A program made the translations under genes and the position numbers. Below, in pieces: positions 13,111 through 26,406 of a DNA stretch of 64,000 nt. The stretch covers positions 31,487-95,486 of the forward strand of contig MBPM02000158.1 in the NCBI GenBank assembly GCA_001695595.3. The letters run 5' to 3'. Position 1 is the first letter of the stretch; every line of letters starts with the position of its first letter. The stretch is from Plasmopara viticola (Eukaryota > Oomycota > Peronosporomycetes > Peronosporales > Peronosporaceae). Under the pieces are notes generated by a model that had not been told where the DNA came from, did no database searches, and worked only from the letters and a program-made list of their open reading frames with translations.

Positions 13111-16100
13111 GAATGATTATACACTTCGTTGTGGCTCTATTGCATGTATGCATGTCTAGAGCGATAGAAAGGACAAATCTGTCGACGCACAACGTCTTAG
13201 CGCTCCAATAGAATGATTATACACTTCGTTGAGGCTCTATTGCATGTATGCATGTCTAGAGCGATAGAAAGGACAAATCTGTCGACGCACAACGTCTTAG
13301 CGCTCCAACGGAATGATTATACACTTCGTTGAGGCTCTATTGCATGTATGCATGTCTAGAGCGATAGAAAGGACGTATCTTTGGCCGTACAACGTCTCAG
13401 CGCTCCAACAGAATGATTATACACTTCGTTGAGGCTCTATTGCACGTATGCATGTCTACAGCGATAGAAAAGACGTATTTTGGCCGTACACGTCTAGCGC
13501 TCCAAAGAATGATTATACACTTCGTTGAGGCTCTATTGCATGTATGCATGTCTAGAGCGATAGAAAGGACAAATCTGTCGACGCACAACGTCTCAGCGCT
13601 CCAACAGAATGATTATACACTTCGTTGAGGCTCTATTGCATGTATGCATGTCTAGAGCGATAGAAAGGACGTATCTTTGGCCGCACAACGTCTAGCGCTC
13701 CAAGAATGATTATACACTTCGTTGAGGCTCTATTGCATGTATGCATGTCTAGAGCGATAGAAAGGACAAATCTGTCGACGCACAACGTCTCAGCGCTCCA
13801 ACGAATGATTATACACTTCGTTGAGGCTCTATTGCATGTATGCATGTCTAGAGCGATAGAAAGGACGTATCTTGGCCGCGACAACGTCTCAGCGCTCCAA
13901 CAATGATTATACACTTCGTTGAGGCTCTATTGCATGTATGCATGTCTAAGCGATAGAAAGGACGTATTTTGGACGCACAACGTCTTAGCGCTCCAATAGA
14001 ATGATTATACACTTCGTTGAGGCTCTATTGCATGTATGCATGTCTAGAGCGATAGAAAGGACAAATCTGTCGACGCACAACGTCTCAGCGCTCCAACGAA
14101 TGATTATACACTTCGTTGAGGCTCTATTGCACGTATGCATGTCTAGAGCGATAGAAAGGACGTATCTTTGGCCGCACAACGTTTTAGCGCTCCAATAGAA
14201 TGAATATACACCTCGTTGAGGCTCTATTGCATGTATGCATGTCTAGAGCGATAGAAAGGACAAATCTGTCGACGCACAACGTCTCAGCGCTCCAACGGAA
14301 TGATTATACACTTCGTTGAGGCTCTATTGCATGTATGCATGTCTAGAGCGATAGAAAGGACGTATCTTTGGCCGCACAACGTCTTAGCGCTCCAATAGAA
14401 TGATTATACACTTCGTTGTGGCTCTATTGCATGTATGCATGTCTAGAGCGATAGAAAGGACAAATCTGTCGACGCACAACGTCTCAGCGCTCCAACGGAA
14501 TGATTATACACTTCGTTGAGGCTCTATTGCATGTATGCATGTCTAGAGCGATAGAAAGGACGTATCTTTGGCCGCACAACGTCTTAGCGCTCCAATAGAA
14601 TGATTATACACTTCGTTGAGGCTCTATTGCATGTATGCATGTCTAGAGCGATAGAAAGGACGTATCTGTCGACGCACAACGTCTCAGCGCTCCAACGAAT
14701 GATTATACACTTCGTTGAGGCTCTATTGCATGTATGCATGTCTAGAGCGATAGAAAGGACGTATCTTTGGCCGTACAACGTCTCCGCGCTCCAACACAAT
14801 GATAATACACTTCGTTGAGGCTCTATTGCACGTATGCATGTCTACAGCGATAGAAAGGACGTATTTGGCCGAACAACGTCTAGCGCTCCAATAGAATGAT
14901 TATACACTTCGTTGAGGCTCTATTGCATGTATGCATGTCTAGAGCGATAGAAAGGACAAATCTGTCGACGCACAACGTCTAGCGCTCCAACGAATGATTA
15001 TACACTTCGTTGAGGCTCTATTGCATGTATGCATGTCTAGAGCGATAGAAAGGACGTATCTTGCCGCACAACGTCTAGCGCTCCAATAGAATGATTATAC
15101 ACTTCGTTGAGGCTCTATTGCATGTATGCATGTCTAAGCGATAGAAAGGACAAATCTGTCGACGCACAACGTCTCAGCGCTCCAACGAATGATTATACAC
15201 TTCGTTGAGGCTCTATTGCATGTATGCATGTCTAGAGCGATAGAAAGGACGTATCTTTGGCCGCACAACGTCTTAGCGCTCCAAAGAATGATTATACACT
15301 TCGTTGAGGCTCTATTGCATGTATGCATGTCTAGAGCGATAGAAAGGACGTATCTGCGACGCACAACGTCTCAGCGCTCCAACGGAATGATTATACACTT
15401 CGTTGAGGCTCTATTGCATGTATGCATGTCTAGAGCGATAGAAAGGACGTATCTTTGGCCGTACAACGTCTCAGCGCTCCAAACAATGATATACACTTCG
15501 TTGAGGCTCTATTGCATGTATGCATGTCTAGAGCGATAGAAAGGACGTATTTTGGCCGCACACGTCTTAGCGCTCCAACAGAATGATTATACACTTCGTT
15601 GAGGCTCTATTGCATGTATGCATGTCTAGAGCGATAGAAAGGACAAATCTGTCGACGCACAACGTCTCAGCGCTCCAACGGAATGATTATACACTTCGTT
15701 GAGGCTCTATTGCATGTATGCATGTCTAGAGCGATAGAAAGGACGTATCTTTGGCCGCACAACGTTTTAGCGCTCCAACAGAATGATTATACACTTCGTT
15801 GAGGCTCTATTGCATGTATGCATGTCTAGAGCGATAGAAAGGACGTATCTTTGGCCGCAAAACGTCTCCGCGCTCCAACAATGATATACACTTCGTTGAG
15901 GCTCTATTGCATGTATGCATGTCTAGAGCGATAGAAAGGACGTATTTTGGCCGCACACGTCTAGCGCTCCAACAGAATGATTATACACTTCGTTGAGGCT
16001 CTATTGCATGTATGCATGTCTAGAGCGATAGAAAGGACAAATCTGTCGACGCACAACGTCTCAGCGCTCCAACGGAATGATTATACACTTCGTTGAGGCT

Positions 16101-16272
16101 CTATTGCATGTATGCATGTCTAGAGCGATAGAAAGGACAAATCTGTCGACGCACAACGTCTCAGCGCTCCAATAGAATGATTATACACTTCGTTGAGGCT
16201 CTATTGCATGTATGCATGTCTAGAGCGATAGAAAGGACGTATCTGTGGCCGCAACGTCTTAATGCTCCAACA

Positions 16273-16370
16273 GAATGATTATACACTTCGTTGGGGCTCT
16301 ATTGCATGTCTGCATGTCTAAAACGATAGAAAGGACGTATCTTTGGCCGCACAACGTCTTAGCGCTCTCA
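16273..16370 (+). repeat. Divergent monomer D1
   Basis: The preceding unit ends CTTAATGCTCC. The core has GTTGGGGCTC, GCATGTCTGCATG and TCTAAAACGATAG. A close relative with the same TTAATGCTCC and TCTAAAACGATA features begins at 16860, 587 bp or six units downstream. This indicates a local duplication. Confidence 0.8.
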
Positions 16371-16468
16371 CAATGAATACACTTTGTTCTGTCTCTTTTG
16401 CATGTATGCATGTCATGAACGATAGAAAGGACGTATCTGTGGCCGCACAACGTCAAGTTGCTCCAACA
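16371..16468 (+). repeat. Most divergent monomer D2
   Basis: It begins CAATGAATACACTTTG and continues TTCTGTCTCTTTTGCATG, and has TGTCATGAACGATAG for TGTCTAGAGCGATAG. Its linker ends GTCAAGTTGCTCC. It has lost the TTCG motif and the XbaI site kept by nearly all other units. It is still alignable end to end, so it is a decayed monomer and not an insertion. Confidence 0.82.
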
Positions 16469-16859
16469 GAATGATTATACACTTCGTTGGGGCTCTATTG
16501 CATGTATGCATGTCTAGAGCGATAGAAAGGACGTATCTTTGGCCGCACAACGTCTTAGCGCTCCAACAGAATGATTATACACTTCGTTGGGGCTCTATTG
16601 CATGTATGCATGTCTAGCGATAGAAAGGACGTATTTGCCGCACAACGTCTCAGCGCTCCACAATGATTATACACTTCGTTGAGGCTCTATTGCATGTATG
16701 CATGTCTAGAGCGATAGAAAAGACAAATCTTTGGCCGCACAACGTCTAGCGCTCCAATAGAATGATTATACACTTCGTTGAGGCTCTATTGCATGTATGC
16801 ATGTCTAGAGCGATAGAAAGGACGTATCTGTGGCCGCACAACGTCTTAATGCTCCAACA

Positions 16860-16959
16860 GAATGATTATACACTTCGTTGGGGCTCTATTGCATGTCTGC
16901 ATGTCTAAAACGATAAAAAGGACGTATCTTTGGCCGCACAACGTCTTAGCGCTCCAACA
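16860..16959 (+). repeat. Second copy of divergent monomer D1
   Basis: It shares TTAATGCTCC upstream, GCATGTCTGCATG and TCTAAAACGATA with the unit at 16273, and adds CGATAAAAAGG. Copies this distinctive six units apart are best explained by duplication of a multi-unit segment within the block. Confidence 0.78.
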
Positions 16960-19900
16960 GAATGATTATACACTTCGTTGGGGCTCTATTGCATGTATGC
17001 ATGTCTAGAGCGATAGAAAGGACGTATCTTGGCCGCACAACGTCTAGCGCTCCAACAGAATGATTATACACTTCGTTGAGGCTCTATTGCATGTATGCAT
17101 GTCTAGAGCGATAGAAAGGACGTATTCTTGGCCGCACAACGTCTCAGCGCTCCAACAGAATGATTATACACTTCGTTGGGGCTCTATTGCATTTATGCAT
17201 GTCTAGAGCAATAGAAAGGACGTCTTTTTGCTGCACAACGTCTCAGCGCTCCAACAGAATGATTATACACTTCGTTGGGGCTCTATTGCATGTATGCATG
17301 TCTAGAGCGATAGAAAGGACGTATCTGTGGCCGCACAACGTCTTAGCGCTCCAACAGAATGATTATACACTTCGTTGAGGCTCTATTGCATGTATGCATG
17401 TCTAGAGCGATAGAAAGGACGTATCTTTGGCCGCACAACGTCTCAGCGCTCCAACAGAATGATTATACACTTCGTTGGGGCTCTATTGCATCTGTGCATG
17501 TCTAGAGCGATAGAAAGGACGTATCTGTGGCCGCACAACGTTAGCGCTCCAACAGAATGATTATACACTTCGTTGAGGCTCTATTGCATGTATGCATGTC
17601 TAGAGCGATAGAAAGGACGTATCTTTGGCCGCACAACGTCTTAGCGCTCCAACAGAATGATTATACACTTCGTTGAGGCTCTATTGCATGTATGCATGTC
17701 TAGAGCGATAGAAAGGACGTATCTGGCGCACAACGTTAGCGCTCCAATGATTATACACTTCGTTGAGGCTCTATTGCATGTATGCATGTCTAGAGCGATA
17801 GAAAAGACATATCTGTGGACGCACAACGTCTCCGCGCTCTAACACAATGATAATACACTTCGTTGAGGCTCTATTGCATGTATGCATGTCTAGAGCGATA
17901 GAAAGGACGTATCTGTTGACGCACAACGTCTCAGCGCTCCAACGGAATGATTATACACTTCGTTGAGGCTCTATTGCATGTATGCATGTCTAGAGCGATA
18001 GAAAGGACGTATCTTTGGCCGCACAACGTCTTAGCGCTCCAATAGAATGATTATACACTTCGTTGAGGCTCTATTGCATGTATGCATGTCTAGAGCGATA
18101 GAAAGGACGTATCTTTGGCGCACAACGTCTAGCGCTCCAACAGAATGATTATACACTTCGTTGAGGCTCTATTGCATGTATGCATGTCTAGAGCGATAGA
18201 AAGGACGTATCTTTGGCCGCACAACGTCTCAGCGCTCCAAGAATGATTATACACTTCGTTGAGGCTCTATTGCATGTATGCATGTCTAGAGCGATAGAAA
18301 GGACGTATCTTTGGCCGAAACGTCTTAGCGCTCCAAAGAATGATTATACACTTCGTTGAGGCTCTATTGCATGTATGCATGTCTAGAGCGATAGAAAGGA
18401 CAAATCTGTCGACGCACAACGTCTCAGCGCTCCAACGGAATGATTATACACTTCGTTGAGGCTCTATTGCATGTATGCATGTCTAGAGCGATAGAAAGGA
18501 CGTATCTTTGGCCGCACAACGTCTAGCGCTCCAATAGAATGATTATACACTTCGTTGTGGCTCTATTACATGTATGCATGTCTAGAGCGATAGAAAGGAC
18601 GTATCTTTGGCCGCACAACGTCTTAGCGCTCCAATAGAATGATTATACACTTCGTTGAGGCTCTATTGCATGTATGCATGTCTAGAGCGATAGAAAGGAC
18701 AAATCTGTCGACGCACAACGTCTCAGCGCTCCAAGAATGATTATACACTTCGTTGAGGCTCTATTGCATGTATGCATGTCTAAGCGATAGAAAGGACAAA
18801 TCTGTCGACGCACAACGTCTCAGCGCTCCAACGGAATGATTATACACTTCGTTGAGGCTCTATTGCATGTATGCATGTCTAGAGCGATAGAAAGGACGTA
18901 TCTTTGCCGCACAACGTCTTAGCGCTCCAATAGAATGATTATACACTTCGTTGAGGCTCTATTGCATGTATGCATGTCTAGAGCGATAGAAAGGACAAAT
19001 CTGTCGACGCACAACGTCTCAGCGCTCCAACGGAATGATTATACACTTCGTTGAGGCTCTATTGCATGTATGCATGTCTAGAGCGATAGAAAGGACGTAT
19101 CTTTGGCCGAAACGTCTAGCGCTCCAATAGAATGATTATACACTTCGTTGAGGCTCTATTGCATGTATGCATGTCTAGAGCGATAGAAAGGACGTATCTT
19201 TGGCCGCACAACGTCTTAGCGCTCCAAAGAATGATTATACACTTCGTTGAGGCTCTATTGCATGTATGCATGTCTAGAGCGATAGAAAGGACAAATCTGT
19301 GGACGCACAACGTCTCAGCGCTCCAACGAATGATTATACACTTCGTTGAGGCTCTATTGCATGTATGCATGTCTAGAGCGATAGAAAGGACGTATCTTTG
19401 GCCGCACAACGTCTTAGCGCTCCAATAGAATGATTATACACTTCGTTGAGGCTCTATTGCATGTATGCATGTCTAGAGCGATAGAAAGGACGTATCTTTG
19501 GCCGCACAACGTCTAGCGCTCCAAAGAATGATTATACACTTCGTTGAGGCTCTATTGCATGTATGCATGTCTAGAGCGATAGAAAGGACATCTGTCGCAC
19601 AACGTCTCAGCGCTCCAACGAATGATTATACACTTCGTTGAGGCTCTATTGCATGTATGCATGTCTAGAGCGATAGAAAGGACAAATCTGTCGACGCACA
19701 ACGTCTCAGCGCTCCAACGGAATGATTATACACTTCGTTGAGGCTCTATTGCATGTATGCATGTCTAGAGCGATAGAAAGGACGTATCTTTGGCCGCACA
19801 ACGTCTTAGCGCTCCAATAGAATGATTATACACTTCGTTGAGGCTCTATTGCATGTATGCATGTCTAGAGCGATAGAAAGGACAAATCTGTCGACGCACA

Positions 19901-22900
19901 ACGTCTCAGCGCTCCAACGAATGATTATACACTTCGTTGAGGCTCTATTGCATGTATGCATGTCTAGAGCGATAGAAAGGACGTATCTTTGGCCGACAAC
20001 GTCTTAGCGCTCCAATAGAATGATTATACACTTCGTTGAGGCTCTATTGCATGTATGCATGTCTAGAGCGATAGAAAGGACGTATCTTTGGCCGCACAAC
20101 GTCTTAGCGCTCCAAAGAATGATTATACACTTCGTTGAGGCTCTATTGCATGTATGCATGTCTAAGCGATAGAAAGGACAAATCTGTCGACGCACAACGT
20201 CTCAGCGCTCCAACGGAATGATTATACACTTCGTTGAGGCTCTATTGCATGTATGCATGTCTAGAGCGATAGAAAGGACGTATCTTTGGCCGCACAACGT
20301 CTTAGCGCTCCAATAGAATGATTATACACTTCGTTGAGGCTCTATTGCATGTATGCATGTCTAGAGCGATAGAAAGGACAAATCTGGCCGCACAACGTCT
20401 AGCGCTCCAATAGAATGATTATACACTTCGTTGTGGCTCTATTGCATCTATGCATGTCTAGAGCGATAGAAAGGACGTATCTGTGGCCGCACAACGTCTC
20501 AGCGCTCCAACAGAATGATTATACACTTCGTTGAGGCTCTATTGCATGTATGCATGTCTAGAGCGATAGAAAGGACAAATCTGTCGACGCACAACGTCTC
20601 AGCGCTCCAACGGAATGATTATACACTTCGTTGAGGCTCTATTGCATGTATGCATGTCTAGAGCGATAGAAAGGACGTATCTTTGGCCGTACAACGTCTA
20701 GCGCTCCAATAGAATGATTATACACTTCGTTGAGGCTCTATTGCATGTATGCATGTCTAGAGCGATAGAAAGGACAATCTGTCGACGCACAACGTCTCAG
20801 CGCTACAACGGAATGATTATACACTTCGTTGAGGCTCTATTGCATGTATGCATGTCTAGAGCGATAGAAAGGACGTATCTTTGGCCGACAACGTCTCAGC
20901 GCTCCAACAATGATTATACACTTCGTTGAGGCTCTATTGCATGTATGCATGTCTAGAGCGATAGAAAGGACGTATCTTTGGCCGACAACGTCTTAGCGCT
21001 CCAACAGAATGATTATACACTTCGTTGAGGCTCTATTGCATGTATGCATGTCTAAAGCGATAGAAAGGACAAATCTGTCGACGCACAACGTCTCAGCGCT
21101 CCAACGAATGATTATACACTTCGTTGAGGCTCTATTGCATGTATGCATGTCTAGAGCGATAGAAAGGACGTATCTGTCGACGCACAACGTCTCAGCGCTC
21201 CAACGAATGATTATACACTTCGTTGAGGCTCTATTGCATGTATGCATGTCTAGAGCGATAGAAAGGACGTATCTTTGGCCGCACAACGTCTAGCGCTCCA
21301 ATAGAATGATTATACACTTCGTTGAGGCTCTATTGCATGTATGCATGTCTAGAGCGATAGAAAGGACAAATCTGTCGACGCACAACGTCTCAGCGCTCCA
21401 ACGGAATGATTATACACTTCGTTGAGGCTCTATTGCATGTATGCATGTCTAGAGCGATAGAAAGGACGTATCTTTGGCCGCACAACGTCTTAGCGCTCCA
21501 ATAGAATGATTATACACTTCGTTGAGGCTCTATTGCATGTATGCATGTCTAGAGCGATAGAAAGGACAAATCTGTCGACGCACAACGTCTCAGCGCTCCA
21601 ACGAATGATTATACACTTCGTTGAGGCTCTATTGCATGTATGCATGTCTAGAGCGATAGAAAGGACGTATCTTTGGCCGCACAACGTCTAGCGCTCCAAA
21701 GAATGATTATACACTTCGTTGAGGCTCTATTGCATGTATGCATGTCTAGAGCGATAGAAAGGACAAATCTGTCGACGCACAACGTCTCAGCGCTCCAACG
21801 AATGATTATACACTTCGTTGAGGCTCTATTGCATGTATGCATGTCTAGAGCGATAGAAAGGACGTATCTTTGGCCGCACAACGTCTCAGCGCTCCAAAGA
21901 ATGATTATACACTTCGTTGAGGCTCTATTGCATGTATGCATGTCTAGAGCGATAGAAAGGACAAATCTGTCGACGCACAACGTCTCAGCGCTCCAACGAA
22001 TGATTATACACTTCGTTGAGGCTCTATTGCATGTATGCATGTCTAGAGCGATAGAAAGGACGTATCTTGGCCGCACAACGTCTTAGCGCTCCAATAGAAT
22101 GATTATACACTTCGTTGAGGCTCTATTGCATGTATGCATGTCTAGAGCGATAGAAAGGACAAATCTGTCGACGCACAACGTCTCAGCGCTCCAACGGAAT
22201 GATTATACACTTCGTTGAGGCTCTATTGCATGTATGCATGTCTAGAGCGATAGAAAGGACGTATCTTTGGCCGCACAACGTCTTAGCGCTCCAAAGAATG
22301 ATTATACACTTCGTTGAGGCTCTATTGCATGTATGCATGTCTAGAGCGATAGAAAGGACAAATCTGGCCGCACAACGTCTCAGCGCTCCAAGAATGATTA
22401 TACACTTCGTTGAGGCTCTATTGCATGTATGCATGTCTAGAGCGATAGAAAGGACAATCTGTCCGCACAACGTCTTAGCGCTCCAACGGAATGATTATAC
22501 ACTTCGTTGAGGCTCTATTGCATGTATGCATGTCTAGAGCGATAGAAAGGACAATCTGTCGACGCACAACGTCTCAGCGCTCCAAAATGATTATACACTT
22601 CGTTGAGGCTCTATTGCATGTATGCATGTCTAGAGCGATAGAAAGGACGTATCTTTGGCCGTACAACGTCTTAGCCCTCCAATAGAATGATTATACACTT
22701 CATTGAGGCTCTATTGCATGTATGCATGTCTAGAGCGATAGAAAGGACAAATCTGTCGACGCACAACGTCTCAGCGCTCCAACGGAATGATTATACACTT
22801 CGTTGAGGCTCTATTGCATGTATGCATGTCTAGAGCGATAGAAAGGACGTATCTTCGGCGACAACGTCTCAGCGCTCCAACAATGATTATACACTTCGTT

Positions 22901-23372
22901 GAGGCTCTATTGCATGTATGCATGTCTAGAGCGATAGAAAGGACGTATCTTGGCCGCACAACGTCTCAGCGCTCCAACGAATGATTATACACTTCGTTGA
23001 GGCTCTATTGCATGTATGCATGTCTAGAGCGATAGAAAGGACAAATCTTTGGCACAACGTCTCAGCGCTCCAACGAATGATTATACACTTCGTTGAGGCT
23101 CTATTGCATGTATGCATGTCTAGAGCGATAGAAAGGACAAATCTGTCGACGCACAACGTCTCAGCGCTCCAACGGAATGATTATACACTTCGTTGAGGCT
23201 CTATTGCATGTATGCATGTCTAGAGCGATAGAAAGGACGTATCTGTCGACGCACAACGTCTCAGCGCTCCAACGAATGATTATACACTTCGTTGAGGCTC
23301 TATTGCATGTATGCATGTCTAGAGCGATAGAAAGGACGTATTTTTGCCGCACAACGTCTCAGCGCTTCAACA

Positions 23373-23471
23373 AAATCATTATAAACTTCGTTGGGGCTCA
23401 ATTTCACCTGTGCATGTCTAGAGCGATAGAAAGGACGTATCTGTCGACGCACAACGTCTCAGCGCTCCAAC
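23373..23471 (+). repeat. Divergent monomer
   Basis: It starts AAATCATTATAAACTTCG, has GTTGGGGCTCAATTTCACC, then returns to the consensus at TGTGCATGTCTAGAGCG. The linker is GTATCTGTCGACG, an A/B hybrid. Its changes are substitutions only, so it stays 99 bp. It resembles the D subfamily at GGGG and at TGTGCATG. Confidence 0.8.
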
Positions 23472-25501
23472 GAATGATTATACACTTCGTTGAGGCTCTA
23501 TTGCATGTATGCATGTCTAGAGCGATAGAAAGGACAAATCTGTCGACGCACAACGTCTCAGCGCTCCAACGAATGATTATACACTTCGTTGAGGCTCTAT
23601 TGCATGTATGCATGTCTAGAGCGATAGAAAGGACGTATCTTTGGCCGCACAACGTCTCAGCGCTCCAACGAATGATTATACACTTCGTTGAGGCTCTATT
23701 GCATGTATGCATGTCTAGAGCGATAGAAAGGACGTATCTTCGGCACAACGTCTCAGCGCTCCAACGAATGATTATACACTTCGTTGAGGCTCTATTGCAT
23801 GTATGCATGTCTAGAGCGATAGAAAGGACGTATCTTTGGCCGCACAACGTCTTAGCGCTCCAACAGAATGATTATACACTTCGTTGAGGCTCTATTGCAT
23901 GTATGCATGTCTAGAGCGATAGAAAGGACATCTTTCGACGCACAACGTCTCAGCGCTCCAACGGAATGATTATACACTTCGTTGAGGCTCTATTGCATGT
24001 ATGCATGTCTAGAGCGATAGAAAGGACGTATATTTGGCCGCACAACGTCCAGCGCTCCAATAGAATGATTATACACTTCGTTGAGGCTCTATTGCATGTA
24101 TGCATGTCTAGAGCGATAGAAAGGACAAATCTGTCGACGCACAACGTCTCAGCGCTCCAACGGAATGATTATACACTTCGTTGAGGCTCTATTGCATGTA
24201 TGCATGTCTAGAGCGATAGAAAGGACGTATCTGGCCGCACAACGTCTTAGCGCTCCAAAGAATGATTATACACTTCGTTGAGGCTCTATTGCATGTATGC
24301 ATGTCTAGAGCGATAGAAAGGACATCTGTCGACGCATAACGTCTCACCGCTCTAACGGAATGATTATACACTTCGTTGAGGCTCTATTGCATGTATGCAT
24401 GTCTAGAGCAATAGAAAGGACGTATCTTTGGCCGACAACGTCTCAGCGCTCCAACAATGATTATACACTTCGTTGAGGCTCTATTGCATGTATGCATGTC
24501 TAGAGCGATAGAAAGGACGTATCTTTGGCCGCACAACGTCTGCGCTCCAACGGATTATACACTTCGTTGAGGCTCTATTGCATGTATGCATGTCTAGAGC
24601 GATAGAAAGGACGTATCTGTCACGCACAACGTCTCAGCGCTCCAACGAATGATTATACACTTCGTTGAGGCTCTATTGCATGTATGCATGTCTAGAGCGA
24701 TAGAAAGGACGTATCTTTGGCCGTACAACGTCTCAGCGCTCCAACGGAATGATTATACACTTCGTTGAGGCTCTATTGCATGTATGCATGTCTAGAGCGA
24801 TAGAAAGGACGTATCTGTCGACGCACAACGTCTCAGCGCTCCAACGAATGATTATACACTTCGTTGAGGCTCTATTACATGTATGCATGTCTAGAGCGAT
24901 AGAAAGGACAAATCTGTCGACGCACAACGTCTCAGCGCTCCAACGGAATGATTATACACTTCGTTGAGGCTCTATTGCATGTATGCATGTCTAGAGCGAT
25001 AGAAAGGACGTATCTTTGGCCGCACAACGTCTTAGCGCTCCAATAGAATGATTATACACTTCGTTGAGGCTCTATTGCATGTATGCATGTCTAGAGCGAT
25101 AAAAAGGACGTATCTTCGACGCACAACGTCTCAGCGCTCCAACGAATGATTATACACTTCGTTGAGGCTCTATTGCATGTATGCATGTCTAGAGCGATAG
25201 AAAGGACGTATCTTTGGCCGCACAACGTCTTAGCGCTCCAACGAATGATTATACACTTCGTTGAGGCTCTATTGCATGTATGCATGTCTAGAGCGATAGA
25301 AAGGACAAATCTGTCGACGCACAACGTCTCAGCGCTCCAACGAATGATTATACACTTCGTTGAGGCTCTATTGCATGTATGCATGTCTAGAGCGATAGAA
25401 AGGACGTATCTTTGGCCGCACAACGTCTAGCGCTCCAACGAATGATTATACACTTCGTTGAGGCTCTATTGCATGTATGCATGTCTAGAGCGATAGAAAG
25501 A

Positions 25502-25554
25502 CGTATCTGTCGACGTATGCATGTCTAAGCGATCAACAGCTCTTAGCTCCAACA
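25502..25554 (+). repeat. Rearranged fragment: core piece inside a linker
   Basis: A linker beginning GTATCTGTCGAC is followed by a core fragment, GTATGCATGTCTAAGCGAT. A C-like linker tail, CAACAGCTCTTAGCTCC, comes next. The fragment lacks the first half of a core. GTAT occurs at both breakpoints (GTATCT in the linker and GTATGC in the core), which may have guided the exchange. Confidence 0.8.
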
Positions 25555-26339
25555 GAATGATTATACACTTCGTTGAGGCTCTATTGCATGTATGCATGTC
25601 TAGAGCGATAGAAAGGACGTATCTTTGGCACAACGTCTTAGCGCTCCAACAGAATGATTATACACTTCGTTGAGGCTCTATTGCATGTATGCATGTCTAG
25701 AGCGATAGAAAGGACAAATCTGTCGACGCACAACGTCTCAGCGCTCCAACGAATGATTATACACTTCGTTGAGGCTCTATTGCATGTATGCATGTCTAGA
25801 GCGATAGAAAGGACGTATCTTTGGCCGCACAACGTCTTAGCGCTCCAATAGAATGATTATACACTTCGTTGAGGCTCTATTGCATGTATGCATGTCTAGA
25901 GCGATAGAAAGGACAAATCTGTCGACGCACAACGTCTCAGCGCTCCAACGGAATGATTATACACTTCGTTGAGGCTCTATTGCATGTATGCATGTCTAGA
26001 GCGATAGAAAGGACGTATCTTTGGCCACAACGTCTCAGCGCTCCAACGAATGATTATACACTTCGTTGAGGCTCTATTGCATGTATGCATGTCTAGAGCG
26101 ATAGAAAGGACGTATCTTTGGCCGTACGTCTCAGCGCTCCAACGAATGATTATACACTTCGTTGAGGCTCTATTGCATGTATGCATGTCTAGAGCGATAG
26201 AAAGGACAATCTTTGGCGCACAACGTCTCAGCGCTCCAACGAATGATTATACACTTCGTTGAGGCTCTATTGCATGTATGCATGTCTAGAGCGATAGAAA
26301 GGACGTATCTTCGGCGCACAACGTCTTAGCGCTCCAATA

Positions 26340-26406
26340 GAATGATTATACACTTCGTTGTGGCTCTATTACATGTATGCATGTCTATTCACAACGTGCG
26401 CTCCAA
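26340..26406 (+). repeat. Truncated V-type monomer (67 bp)
   Basis: The V core runs to GCATGTCTA and then jumps to TTCACAACGTGCGCTCC. GAGCGATAGAAAGGAC and the start of the linker are missing. The next unit starts CAATGATTATAC. Confidence 0.83.

Larger units (their letters stand above)
16273..17554 (+). repeat. Divergent D-subfamily block
   Basis: About 13 consecutive units, 8 of which carry GTTGGGGCTC in place of GTTGAGGCTC. Most units end CCAACAGAATG, and several have linker GTATCTGTGGCCGCAC. Some cores read GCATCTGTGCATG. Type A linkers with GTCGAC are absent here although common elsewhere. Substitutions are more frequent than in the rest of the array. I read this as an older, less homogenised island. 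Single D-like units also occur near 4839, 7979, 9333 and 35850. Confidence 0.8.

Noticed and set aside
16371..16468. Insertion of foreign or transposon sequence
   Set aside because: The segment aligns to the monomer end to end (TACACTTTG, TTTTGCATGTATGCATGTC, CGATAGAAAGGAC) and has normal unit length. It is a diverged monomer.
23177..23887. A tandem-repeat protein gene (33-residue repeat starting MIIHFVEALLHVCMS)
   Set aside because: The frame is open on both strands at the same place. Indels that are not multiples of three occur in most neighbouring units, and TAG is built into the type B junction. Conservation is at the nucleotide level over the whole core with no third-position bias visible. 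No promoter-like or unique flanking sequence is present.
25502..25554. A transposable element footprint or target-site duplication
   Set aside because: All pieces are satellite-derived (linker start, half core, linker tail). No terminal repeats or foreign bases are present, so an exchange between units explains it.
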